From: Pseudochrobactrum kiredjianiae
Lineage (GTDB): Bacteria; Pseudomonadota; Alphaproteobacteria; Rhizobiales; Rhizobiaceae
Direction of reading: 5' to 3'
NCBI RefSeq assembly: GCF_030362795.1
Contig: NZ_JAUCBM010000001.1
Span: forward strand, 434,001-498,000
Length of the DNA: 64,000 nucleotides
Of the stretch, positions 27,465 through 34,669 are shown in pieces (the first letter of the stretch is position 1; every line of letters begins with the position of its first letter). Position numbers and translations under genes: made by a program. The notes beneath the pieces are model-generated. The model was not told where the DNA came from. It ran no database searches and saw only the letters and a program-made list of their open reading frames with translations.

Positions 27465-27484
27465 AGACAGCGAGGTACTGCCAC

Positions 27485-28075
27485 ATGAATCTCCGCGTTT
27501 CGGGTAAACATATGGACATCGGTGATGCTTTCCGCATCAGAATTGAAGATCGTGTCCGTGATGCTGTTAGCAAATATTACGAAGGTGGCTATTCCGGTAC
27601 AATTACAGTCGTTAAATCTGGCTCCCGCTTTAGTACAGATTGCACTTTGCACCTCGATACCGGTGCAACGCTCCAGTCTTCTGCTGAAGCTCAGGATCCG
27701 CAATTTTCCTTTGACGCAGCTGCTGAGAAGATGGATACGCGTCTGCGTCGCTATATGCGCCGCCTCAAGTCGCGTTCACTGGTACAGTCAGCGCGCAATA
27801 ATCAGCAGAATATCGCTTATAGCGTGATGGAGCCTGCTCCTGATGAGGATGAGGATCTGCCAGAGGATTACGCACCGACAATCGTTGCGGAATCATCGGT
27901 GTCACTACGCACGCTCAGTGTTGCATCGGCGGTTTTTGAACTTGATCTGACCGAACATCCGGTTCTCGTCTTCCGCAATGCGGGCAGTGAAGAGGTCAAT
28001 ATCGTTTATCGCCGGCCGGATGGTAATATCGGCTGGATTGATCCGTCCAAAGCAGCACAGGCTGCGCGCGCATAA
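27485..28075 (+). CDS. hpf: Ribosome hibernation-promoting factor, long form
   Basis: A 196-residue HPF/RaiA protein. Residues 1-100 form the S30AE ribosome-binding domain (MNLRVSGKHMDIGDAFRIRIEDRV, later DAAAEKMDTRLRRYMRRLKS). Residues about 140-196 form the C-terminal domain of the long type (VFELDLTEHPVLVFRNAGSE...VNIVYRRPDGNIGWIDP), which links two 70S ribosomes into inactive 100S dimers. The start ATG has GCGAGG upstream. It is followed by a strong terminator, so ptsN is transcribed separately. The gene normally follows rpoN in this locus, but rpoN is absent here. Confidence 0.93.
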   Translation: MNLRVSGKHMDIGDAFRIRIEDRVRDAVSKYYEGGYSGTITVVKSGSRFSTDCTLHLDTGATLQSSAEAQDPQFSFDAAAEKMDTRLRRYMRRLKSRSLVQSARNNQQNIAYSVMEPAPDEDEDLPEDYAPTIVAESSVSLRTLSVASAVFELDLTEHPVLVFRNAGSEEVNIVYRRPDGNIGWIDPSKAAQAARA

Positions 28076-28089
28076 TCGTGCAAAGAACA

Positions 28090-28126
28090 AACCCCGCAAT
28101 TGCAGAAATGTGATTGCGGGGTTTTT
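28090..28126 (+). terminator. Terminator of hpf
   Basis: AACCCCGCAAT / ATTGCGGGGTT, an 11-bp perfect stem followed by TTTTTC. Confidence 0.93.
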
Positions 28127-28127
28127 C

Positions 28128-28537
28128 TTTGGCAGATTTTCGCGATTTACCCAGCTTTGGCAGCAGGCAAGCCGGATATTTGGATTCTATTCGATTTTTA
28201 TTTTAACCAACTGAAATATAATGATAAAATATGATTCAATGCATGTGTTGGGTTTTTTATCGCTTTCGTCGTTGTTAATCACGATATCTAGAGATAGGAA
28301 TTCTTATCTGACTGGTGTACCCTGACCGGAATGCCGCAGCACAGGCATTATTGAGCGCGCGGTGTAACCTTTTTTTAATTTTTATTTTTGAATAAAATCA
28401 AATGGTTATCAATTTTGTGCGTGAAAAATGTGAGTAGAATCGCGAATTTGACTTGAGTATCTGTTGAATGGGCAGTAGATCACTGCACCTCCCGGTTACG
28501 GAGATGTTTACTCCGCATGAGAGAAGGAATGGAGAAA
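28128..28537. other. AT-rich intergenic region before ptsN
   Basis: About 410 bp without a credible gene. It is AT-rich, especially 28190-28260 and 28370-28450, and must hold the ptsN promoter. No promoter pair, operator or known RNA element was singled out. Confidence 0.4.
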
Positions 28538-29002
28538 ATGGATCTTAGCGATCTGATTCAGCCAGGGGCAATTATCCCTTCGCTGAAGGCAAGCTCCAAG
28601 AAGCAATTGCTGCAAATCTTGGCTGAGAAAGCTGCTGAACTTACAGGTCTTTCTGAGCGAGAAGTTTTTGAAACTGTGACTCAGCGCGAACGTTTGGGAT
28701 CTACCGGTGTCGGTAACGGCATTGCTATTCCCCATGGTAAGCTGCCGAATATCAGTAAAATTACCGGTGTTTTTGCCCGTCTTGAACAGCCGGTGGATTT
28801 TGAAGCACTGGATGATCAGCCGGTTGATCTGGTCTTTTTGCTGCTTGCACCGGAAAATGCAGGCGCAGATCATTTGAAAGCACTGTCCCGTATTGCGCGT
28901 TTGCTGCGCGACCCGGATATGGTTGCCAAATTGCGTGGCACGGTTGATGCGCAGGCGCTGCATTCATTTTTGATTGCGCCTCCGGCAACCAATGCGGCCT
29001 GA
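28538..29002 (+). CDS. ptsN: PTS IIA-like nitrogen regulatory protein PtsN
   Basis: A 154-residue EIIA-Ntr protein. The phosphorylated histidine is in GVGNGIAIPHGKLP, preceded by the usual QRERLGSTG segment. It takes phosphate from the PTS-Ntr chain (EI-Ntr, NPr) and controls potassium uptake and other regulators according to its phosphorylation state. The ATG at 28538 (MDLSDLIQPGAIIP) gives the family start and is nine bases after GAAGGA; ATGs at 28517 and 28529 are in frame but less likely. It stands alone between two terminators. EI-Ntr and NPr genes are not in the window. Confidence 0.94.
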   Translation: MDLSDLIQPGAIIPSLKASSKKQLLQILAEKAAELTGLSEREVFETVTQRERLGSTGVGNGIAIPHGKLPNISKITGVFARLEQPVDFEALDDQPVDLVFLLLAPENAGADHLKALSRIARLLRDPDMVAKLRGTVDAQALHSFLIAPPATNAA

Positions 29003-29047
29003 AAAGCTGCTACCCCTGCTGATTAAGGCAGGGTTGAGTTGAATTAT

Positions 29048-29084
29048 AAATGCCGTGCCTGCCTTGTGCAGCGCGGCATTTTTC
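29048..29084 (+). terminator. Terminator of ptsN
   Basis: AAATGCCG / CGGCATTT arms followed by TTTTC, about 45 bp after the ptsN stop. Confidence 0.8.
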
Positions 29085-29135
29085 ATTTCGAAGCCTTATA
29101 TTTTTAGAAGTGATTTCATAAAAGGATTTTTTGCT

Positions 29136-29570
29136 ATGCTTGTTTTAAAAGCAATGATCTATGTCACCAGCCCTCAGGGCGTGCTGGTTTTTGAAGAACC
29201 GGAATCTCCGCATATCGGATTGCAGGTGCCAGGCGGTACGATTGAGACAGGCGAAGACCCGCTTCTTGCTGCTGGCCGCGAACTGTTTGAGGAGACGGGT
29301 CTGACAGCGGATGATGGTTTGCGGTTTCTCGGTACAATTGATTTCACACTGACGGAAGAGGGGCGCCCTTATACGATGCGCCGCTATTATTATCATGTGC
29401 ATTTTGAGGGGGAGTTACCGGAAAGCTGGGAGCATTACGAAATGCATGCTTTTGACGGCAGTGGCCCGATCCTGTTCCGGCTGTTCTGGTTGCCGTATGA
29501 GGACGCGCGCCAGAGGCTGGCTCATGGCATGGCGGAGCTGCTGCACCACGTACCCGCCACAGTGAAATAA
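29136..29570 (+). CDS. NUDIX hydrolase
   Basis: A 144-residue NUDIX-fold pyrophosphatase. The NUDIX box is complete: G-x5-E-x7-REL-x-EE-x-GL in GGTIETGEDPLLAAGRELFEETGL, which binds the metal and cleaves nucleoside-diphosphate-X substrates. The substrate cannot be predicted. The ATG at 29136 is nine bases after AAAGGA; an open frame 27 codons upstream overlaps the ptsN terminator and is unlikely. It converges with the DUF1150-hsp20 operon. Confidence 0.88.
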   Translation: MLVLKAMIYVTSPQGVLVFEEPESPHIGLQVPGGTIETGEDPLLAAGRELFEETGLTADDGLRFLGTIDFTLTEEGRPYTMRRYYYHVHFEGELPESWEHYEMHAFDGSGPILFRLFWLPYEDARQRLAHGMAELLHHVPATVK

Positions 29571-29575
29571 AGCAA

Positions 29576-29602
29576 AACCCGCCTGCGTGGCACAGGCGGG
29601 TT
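29576..29602 (-). terminator. Hairpin ending the hsp20-DUF1150 operon
   Basis: AACCCGCCTG / CAGGCGGGTT stem between convergent genes. On the minus strand it is followed by TTGCTTTATTT. On the plus strand the T-run is absent, so it acts mainly on the minus strand. Confidence 0.75.
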
Positions 29603-29628
29603 GCAGAGATTTTAGCTCTGATTGCATC

Positions 29629-29672
29629 TTGGGATGCAGAATTAATGCAGTTGGGATGCAGAATTAATGCAG
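29629..29672 (-). repeat. Perfect 22-bp tandem duplication at the DUF1150 stop codon
   Basis: Two identical, contiguous 22-bp units at 29629-29650 and 29651-29672. The inner copy contains the last codons (MLH) and the TAA of the DUF1150 gene; the outer copy repeats them out of frame beyond the stop. Confidence 0.93.
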
Positions 29673-29915
29673 CATGACCGTGTGGAGTTCATGTTCCTGT
29701 GCTCCGGCCAAGGCTGTGGCGCGCATATCAGAAAGCATAATCGGGGTGCCGCTGGCACCGAAGAGTGCCCAGAGTTCCATGCCCGGTGCCATAGGCGGCA
29801 GGGCAGGGAAACGGCGGGAGAGGTCATCAGAGCGCACTTTGCGCAAATAAGCGATTTCACCTTCGCCAAGATGAGCAAATTCAAATTCTGTAAAAATGTG
29901 TCTGTCAGCAGTCAT
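29664..29915 (-). CDS. DUF1150 family protein
   Basis: An 83-residue protein of unknown function. The family pattern is visible: IAYLRKVRSDDLSRRFPALPPMAPGMELWALFGASGTPIMLSD. DUF1150 proteins are found in alphaproteobacteria, very often just after a small heat-shock protein gene as here, which suggests a part in the heat response. The start ATG at 29915 (MTADRHIFTEF) follows AGGAGG. It is 126 bp downstream of hsp20 on the same strand. The stop codon lies inside a 22-bp tandem duplication. Confidence 0.82.
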   Translation of the reverse strand: MTADRHIFTEFEFAHLGEGEIAYLRKVRSDDLSRRFPALPPMAPGMELWALFGASGTPIMLSDMRATALAGAQEHELHTVMLH

Positions 29916-30041
29916 TTCAGGCCTCCTGTCTTGGCAGCTCATAAGACGCTGCCTGTCGAGAGCATTTGCGATTGCAGATGCAATCACGGGTCTGATTATA
30001 AAGGAGAACCCTTTACAGTTCTTTTATAATCGTAAGAACGA

Positions 30042-30482
30042 TCACTCTTTCACGTTTATACTAATACGTTTGACGAGGCGTTCTGGTTCCGGTCTGTCGA
30101 GGTCAATCGATAATAATCCGTTTTTGAGTTCTGCATTGACCACACGCATTCCGTCAGCAAGCACAAAAACACGCTGAAACTGGCGGGCAGCAATACCGCG
30201 ATGTAAGAATTCGCGCTCAGACTCATCGGTCTGTCGTCCGCGGATCACCAGTTGATTGTCTTCGGTGGTAACTTCAAGATCATCGTCAGAAAAACCGGCG
30301 ACAGCAAGGGTGATGCGCAATTTTTCCGGAACAGGTTGTTCCTGATCTGGTGCAGGGCTGCGTAATCTTTCGATATTATACGGCGGATAGCCGTCACCGG
30401 ATTTAGCAATCCGCTCCAGCGTCTTTTCCATCGTATCAAAACCCAGCAGCAGCGGGCTGGAAAAAGGTGTTAGTCTGGTCAT
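30042..30482 (-). CDS. Small heat-shock protein, Hsp20/IbpA type
   Basis: A 146-residue alpha-crystallin-type chaperone that holds unfolding proteins for later refolding. It starts MTRLTPFSSPLLLGFDTMEKTLERI, typical of the rhizobial class A Hsp20. The crystallin domain spans about residues 50-135 (ITLAVAGFSDDDLEVTTEDNQLVIRGRQ to NGLLSIDLDRPEPE). The C-terminal RISI supplies the I-x-I motif used for oligomer assembly. Upstream are an RpoH-type promoter and a short ROSE-like leader. DUF1150 follows in the same operon. Confidence 0.94.
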   Translation of the reverse strand: MTRLTPFSSPLLLGFDTMEKTLERIAKSGDGYPPYNIERLRSPAPDQEQPVPEKLRITLAVAGFSDDDLEVTTEDNQLVIRGRQTDESEREFLHRGIAARQFQRVFVLADGMRVVNAELKNGLLSIDLDRPEPERLVKRISINVKE

Positions 30483-30540
30483 TGTTCAGTCCTTGGATAA
30501 AAGCGACCGTTAAGAGGGAAAACCCGTTTAGGCATTTTCT
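30483..30540 (-). promoter_or_regulatory. Candidate ROSE-like RNA thermometer in the hsp20 leader
   Basis: The roughly 58-nt leader between the predicted RpoH start point and the ATG contains TCGCT (30502-30506, read on the minus strand). It lies eight bases before the AAGGA ribosome-binding site (30490-30494). Rhizobial ROSE elements use a U-[U/C]-G-C-U motif to mask the Shine-Dalgarno sequence at low temperature. Pairing is inferred by eye only. Confidence 0.5.
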
Positions 30541-30547
30541 TAGTCTT

Positions 30548-30577
30548 TATATGGCTTGGGAAAAGCGCTACTTCAAG
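30548..30577 (-). promoter_or_regulatory. RpoH-type heat-shock promoter of hsp20
   Basis: On the minus strand CTTGAA (30572-30577) and CCATATA (30548-30554) are separated by exactly 17 bases, a near-consensus alphaproteobacterial sigma-32 promoter. It is 66 bp upstream of the hsp20 start codon. Confidence 0.82.
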
Positions 30578-30687
30578 AGGATCTGCTGATATGCATGTGA
30601 TCTCTTCGGATTCGTGCAGAAAATAATTTAAACAAATTCATAGTGCATCGGAGCCGGTGTGCAGTTTTAAATGAAAAGGATGGCTGA

Positions 30688-31623
30688 ATGGCCCGCAAAA
30701 TCATTATTGATACAGATCCGGGACAGGATGATGCACTGGCAATTTTGCTGGCACTGGCCAGCCCTGAGCTGGATGTGCTGGGTATTGTGGCTGTTGCCGG
30801 TAATGTGCCGTTGCCTCTTACACAAAATAATGCTTTGAAAATTGCAGAACTGGCCGGAAAGCCGGAGACAAAAGTCTTTGCCGGTGCTTGCAAGCCACTG
30901 GTGCGTCCGCTGGTAACAGCTGAAGAAGTCCATGGCCGTACTGGTCTTGATGGTCCTGATCTGCCCGAACCGGTAATGAAGCTGCAGGAACAGCACGGTG
31001 TGGATTTTATCATTGAAACGCTGCTGCGTGAAAAATCCGGTACTGTGACGCTTTGTGCCCTTGGGCCACTGACCAATATTGCGTTGGCTCTCAACAAGGC
31101 GCCGGAAATTGCCACCCGTATTCAGGAAATCGTGCTGATGGGCGGCGGTTTCTTTGAGGGCGGCAATATTACGCCAACTGCCGAGTTCAATTTCTACGTC
31201 GATCCGGAAGCAGCCAAAGTTGTCTATGGAGCTGGTATTCCGATTGTGATGATGCCGTTGGATGTAACCCATAAGGCGCTGACAACAGCCAAGCGTATTG
31301 AGGCTTTCCGTGCACTCGGCACGAAAGCCGGTGATGCCTGCGTGGCGATGCTGGAATTCTTTGAGCGTTTTGACGAGGAAAAATACGGCACCGACGGCGG
31401 CCCGCTGCATGATCCGAATGTCATTGCCTATCTGCTGAAGCCGGAGCTTTATGCAGGCCGTCATTGCAATGTCGAGATTGAAACTGCGTCCGAGCTTTGC
31501 CTTGGCATGTCGGTGTTTGACTGGTGGGGTGTTACCAAACGTCCGAAAAATGCAATGGTGATGCGTGAAGTTGACCATGAAGGTTTTTTCACACTGCTGA
31601 CAGAGCGTATCGGAACGCTTTGA
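30688..31623 (+). CDS. Inosine-uridine preferring nucleoside hydrolase
   Basis: A 311-residue nucleoside hydrolase that cleaves ribonucleosides to base and ribose. The N-terminal IIIDTDPGQDDALAILLAL holds the calcium-binding DTDPGQDD signature, and LHDPNVIAYLL near the C-terminus carries the second metal and catalytic region. Length is normal. It converges with a ribokinase gene, which could phosphorylate the ribose released, suggesting a ribonucleoside salvage pair. No transporter is adjacent. Purine or pyrimidine preference cannot be told. Confidence 0.92.
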   Translation: MARKIIIDTDPGQDDALAILLALASPELDVLGIVAVAGNVPLPLTQNNALKIAELAGKPETKVFAGACKPLVRPLVTAEEVHGRTGLDGPDLPEPVMKLQEQHGVDFIIETLLREKSGTVTLCALGPLTNIALALNKAPEIATRIQEIVLMGGGFFEGGNITPTAEFNFYVDPEAAKVVYGAGIPIVMMPLDVTHKALTTAKRIEAFRALGTKAGDACVAMLEFFERFDEEKYGTDGGPLHDPNVIAYLLKPELYAGRHCNVEIETASELCLGMSVFDWWGVTKRPKNAMVMREVDHEGFFTLLTERIGTL

Positions 31624-31628
31624 GCATT

Positions 31629-31733
31629 ACAGCATAATTCCTTAAACTTGAATCAGTTTAAGGTAAAATTATGCTGTAAATGTAAAGTGTTAGAGCGACC
31701 TTGTGTAGCGCCCAAGCGGGCGCACGGCGCTCT
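31629..31733 (-). repeat. Family A palindromic element, complete, reverse orientation
   Basis: ACAGCATAATTCC...AAAATTATGCTGT comes first, then AAAGTGTT, then AGAGCGACCTTGTGTAGCGCC-CAAGC-GGGCGCACGGCGCTCT. It is the reverse of the copy at 17433-17537, with which it shares the GCGCC variant. Confidence 0.87.
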
Positions 31734-31763
31734 AAAAAGGCCGGAGAAATCTCCGGCCTTTTT
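31734..31763. terminator. Bidirectional terminator between nucleoside hydrolase and ribokinase genes
   Basis: AAAAAGGCCGGAGA-AA-TCTCCGGCCTTTTT, a perfect 14-bp stem with A and T runs on either side. Confidence 0.93.
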
Positions 31764-31766
31764 AAT

Positions 31767-32648
31767 TTATGCAACATCTGATGCATAAGGAATGGATGGC
31801 TGGGCACCGGGCTTCAGGCAGGCGAGTGAGGCTGCATTGGTTGCGCGCTGGCAGGCATCACGCAAAGACAGGCCGCTGTCGAGACCAGCTGCAAGATAGC
31901 CGCAGAATGTATCACCGGCACCAACCGTATCCACCGGTTTGATCTTCATCGCTGGCAGGCTGTAATGTTCATCTGGTGTTGCCACCATAATGCCCTGCGC
32001 GCCGAGTGTTACAATAACAGTGCGGCCGTAATGCTCGGCAAAATCGATCATTTTTGCCAGACGGTCATCGCCGCTTAGTTCCAGATGCGTGCTGGCCAGA
32101 TCAAATTCTGTTTCATTGGCGATGATAATATCGGCACGTGGCAACAGAGCTGCCGCATCATCGCGCCAAGGGGCAGTGTTGAGAATGCAGGTGGTGTCGC
32201 TGGTTTCCGACATGGCAATGGCTTTTTCCAGCGCTGGCAGCGGGATTTCCATTTGCAGCAGCAGATAGCCGCCATCGAGGTCGGACGCATGCACATCGTC
32301 TTCGGTGACCAGACCATTAGCACCCGGAATGACGATAATGGTATTCTCACCACTGTCTTCAACGGTGATCAGAGCAATACCGGTCGCATAGCCACGGGTG
32401 GATACACGAGACAAATCCACGCCGTCAGCACGTAGCAGGGCAACGGCCTGCGATGCAAAACTGTCATCACCGATAGCACCAACCATACGTACATCAGCAC
32501 CGGCACGCGCTGCAGCCAGTGCCTGATTGGCGCCTTTGCCACCTGCCGCGGTGGAGAAGTTGTGACCGGTCAGTGTTTCACCGGGTTCCGGCAGTTTAGG
32601 ACTGCGGGCAATAAGGTCAAAATTAATCGAACCGATAATCGTAATCAT
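31767..32648 (-). CDS. rbsK: Ribokinase
   Basis: A 293-residue PfkB-family sugar kinase that makes ribose 5-phosphate. The N-terminus ITIIGSINFDLIARSPKLPEPGET and GGKGANQALAAARAGADV match ribokinases closely. The catalytic signature DTVGAGDTFCGYLAAGL holds the base aspartate and anion hole. It converges with the nucleoside hydrolase gene; the two together would convert nucleosides to base plus ribose phosphate. The DUF2244 gene lies 26 bp upstream on the same strand, so the two may share a transcript. Confidence 0.92.
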   Translation of the reverse strand: MITIIGSINFDLIARSPKLPEPGETLTGHNFSTAAGGKGANQALAAARAGADVRMVGAIGDDSFASQAVALLRADGVDLSRVSTRGYATGIALITVEDSGENTIIVIPGANGLVTEDDVHASDLDGGYLLLQMEIPLPALEKAIAMSETSDTTCILNTAPWRDDAAALLPRADIIIANETEFDLASTHLELSGDDRLAKMIDFAEHYGRTVIVTLGAQGIMVATPDEHYSLPAMKIKPVDTVGAGDTFCGYLAAGLDSGLSLRDACQRATNAASLACLKPGAQPSIPYASDVA

Positions 32649-32674
32649 GAAACATCCGGTGTTAAACCTGACCG

Positions 32675-33193
32675 TCAGCGACGGCTGCGGGTCAGGGCGT
32701 TGGAAAAAGCTGTTGCAAAGCTCTCACGATCATCGGGTGGCAGAAAACGGCCGATATCCAGAGATCTGTCGTCACTTTGCAACTGCATCTGGGTAATGCC
32801 GATATCATCTTTGCGGGTAATGTGGAACCGTGTGCGGAACGGATTAAACTGATAAGCGCGAATATGTCCGGATGCGGAAACCTGCCGGATGAGCAATTGC
32901 TCACGGGAGACACTGATTTCTTCCCGCTGCCGTGCAGCATAATAATTAAGCCGGAAGGCCAGATAAATCAGCGCGATATCTAAACCAAATAATCCGACTA
33001 TGGGCCCGACCACTGGTAATACGCCGATCTGCATGAAGACCATGCCGATACAAGCCCAGAGCAGAAGCAGGCTTAAAATCATAATCTGAAAACCGCGCGC
33101 ACTCAGCGAGCGGTAGGGCAATAATGTGGCTTTAAAAAATTGTGCGCCATAGGCGTCCGGATCAGCACCGTCCGGATGGTAGGGTGCATTCAT
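32675..33193 (-). CDS. DUF2244 domain membrane protein
   Basis: A 172-residue protein with two central transmembrane segments (FQIMILSLLLLWACIGMVFM and VVGPIVGLFGLDIALIYLAF). A cytoplasmic C-terminal domain follows (REEISVSREQLLIRQ... through GRFLPPDDRESFATAFSNAL), matching DUF2244. The family is common in alphaproteobacteria, often next to nth as here; its role is unknown. The ATG at 33193 gives MNAPYHPDGADPDAYG; a longer frame of 20 codons is unlikely since it runs into the divergent nth promoter. Confidence 0.82.
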   Translation of the reverse strand: MNAPYHPDGADPDAYGAQFFKATLLPYRSLSARGFQIMILSLLLLWACIGMVFMQIGVLPVVGPIVGLFGLDIALIYLAFRLNYYAARQREEISVSREQLLIRQVSASGHIRAYQFNPFRTRFHITRKDDIGITQMQLQSDDRSLDIGRFLPPDDRESFATAFSNALTRSRR

Positions 33194-33297
33194 GATGATA
33201 TCTCTTAAGCCGCAGGTGGTTGATGGTGGTTGATAAAGTCCCTGCTGCGGCAAGCTTGCAGATAGGCTTCTTGCTGATAGCTTACTATATAAATACT

Positions 33298-34023
33298 ATG
33301 CAGAACAACCAGACCCAGATTCCCGTTAAACCTCAGCGCCGTGTCAGCGGTACGCTTTACACACCGGCAGAAATCCATGAGATTTTCCGGCGCTTTTCAG
33401 TGCAGCGTCCGGAGCCGAAAGGCGAGCTTGAGCATGTCAATACGTTCACCTTGCTGGTGGCGGTTATGCTCTCGGCGCAGGCGACCGATGCAGGCGTGAA
33501 TAAAGCCACGCGGGCTTTGTTTGCCATTGCGGATACGCCGCAGAAAATGGTTGATCTGGGTGAAGACACAGTCGGTGATTATATCCGCACCATTGGTCTG
33601 TGGCGCAATAAAGCCAAGAACGCGATTTTACTGTCGCAGGCTCTGATTGATAATTTCGGCGGTGAAGTGCCGGGTGACCGTGATGCGCTGATGACTTTGC
33701 CGGGGGTCGGGCGCAAAACCGCCAATGTGTTACTGAATATGGCTTTCGGCCAGCCGACAATGGCGGTGGATACGCATATTCTGCGCATTGGTAACCGCAT
33801 TGGTCTGGCACCCTATAAAACACCGGATGAGATTGAAGCCAAGCTGGTGAAGATCATTCCGGCAGAATTTATGATGCATGCCCATCATTGGCTGATCTTG
33901 CATGGCCGCTATGTCTGCAAAGCCCGCACACCGGATTGCATCAATTGTGTGATCGCCGATATCTGTAAATCGGCACAGAAAACCAATGCAATTCCTGCGC
34001 CATTGGTACAGATAGAGGATTAA
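33298..34023 (+). CDS. nth: Endonuclease III
   Basis: A 241-residue base-excision repair glycosylase/lyase that removes oxidised pyrimidines. The helix-hairpin-helix is LPGVGRKTANVLLN with the catalytic lysine in GRKTAN, and the catalytic aspartate is in AVDTHILRI. A 4Fe-4S cluster is held by the four cysteines of CKARTPDCINCVIADIC. The start is the ATG at 33298 (MQNNQTQIPVKPQRR). It diverges from DUF2244. Its stop codon overlaps the stop of the convergent racemase-family gene by four bases (TTAA). Confidence 0.96.
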   Translation: MQNNQTQIPVKPQRRVSGTLYTPAEIHEIFRRFSVQRPEPKGELEHVNTFTLLVAVMLSAQATDAGVNKATRALFAIADTPQKMVDLGEDTVGDYIRTIGLWRNKAKNAILLSQALIDNFGGEVPGDRDALMTLPGVGRKTANVLLNMAFGQPTMAVDTHILRIGNRIGLAPYKTPDEIEAKLVKIIPAEFMMHAHHWLILHGRYVCKARTPDCINCVIADICKSAQKTNAIPAPLVQIED

Positions 34024-34658
34024 ACCTGCGCCGTGATCCGCAGTAATGCAACTGTTGGTGCATCCAGTACTGTGCGCTCATGATTTATAAGCTCTGAGGC
34101 ACCAGCCATAGAGGTTTGTGCCAATACCACCAGCTGCGTACCTTGTTGGTACGCGGTTTCTGCAGCGTCAGCAATTATCCGGTTATAGGTTGCGCTGTCA
34201 CCAGAGCGGAAGACATCCCATGCTTTGTCAATAAGCCTGATATCCGGCTTGATAGATGTATCGGCAAAGACCTGACGGAACAGGTCGGTTGTTGGCTGCA
34301 AGGTGGTCGGCGCTGTACATAACACAGTCAGCGACAAGCCGCTCTCCAAAGCCTGTTCTGCCAAAGCACGATCTGTCCGCAACACCGGCTTGTTGAAACT
34401 GCTTTGTGCTGCGTCTGCAATGGCACCCAAAGTTGAACAGGTGACAAGCACAGCATCCGCATTGTCAAGTAATCCGGTAATGATACGCAATGTCTGGCTG
34501 GTTATGTCCTGCGTGATGCCGCCTTGCTTTTCAGCCTCTTCCAGTAAACTACCATGCACAACATGGTGCAATTGTCCGGCAGGGAGTGCAAGACGGCTGG
34601 CTGCCTGCTCAAAAATACCGATATTACTGGCAGCTGTGTGCAGGCAGGCAATGCGCAT
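34020..34658 (-). CDS. Aspartate/glutamate racemase family protein
   Basis: A 212-residue protein with the Asp/Glu/hydantoin racemase fold. The first catalytic region is VLVTCSTLGAIADAA, with an intact cysteine. The equivalent second site reads VLAQTSMAGA, where the usual second cysteine is replaced by threonine or serine. Such one-cysteine members may not be racemases, so the reaction is uncertain. It lies next to the CysZ/EI24-type membrane protein gene on the same strand (11 bp). Nothing nearby suggests a substrate. Confidence 0.75.
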   Translation of the reverse strand: MRIACLHTAASNIGIFEQAASRLALPAGQLHHVVHGSLLEEAEKQGGITQDITSQTLRIITGLLDNADAVLVTCSTLGAIADAAQSSFNKPVLRTDRALAEQALESGLSLTVLCTAPTTLQPTTDLFRQVFADTSIKPDIRLIDKAWDVFRSGDSATYNRIIADAAETAYQQGTQLVVLAQTSMAGASELINHERTVLDAPTVALLRITAQV

Positions 34659-34669
34659 ATATTTCCCGA

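Noticed and set aside
27224-27484. Remnant of rpoN between lptB and hpf
   Set aside because: The frames of the gap were compared with the typical RpoN start (Q-S-Q-x-L-x-M-T-P-Q-L) and end (R-R-T-V-A-K-Y-R). No fragment was seen, so the gap is called empty rather than a pseudogene.
30667-31578. Open frame antisense to the nucleoside hydrolase
   Set aside because: Shadow of a well-supported gene with an intact metal-binding signature on the other strand.
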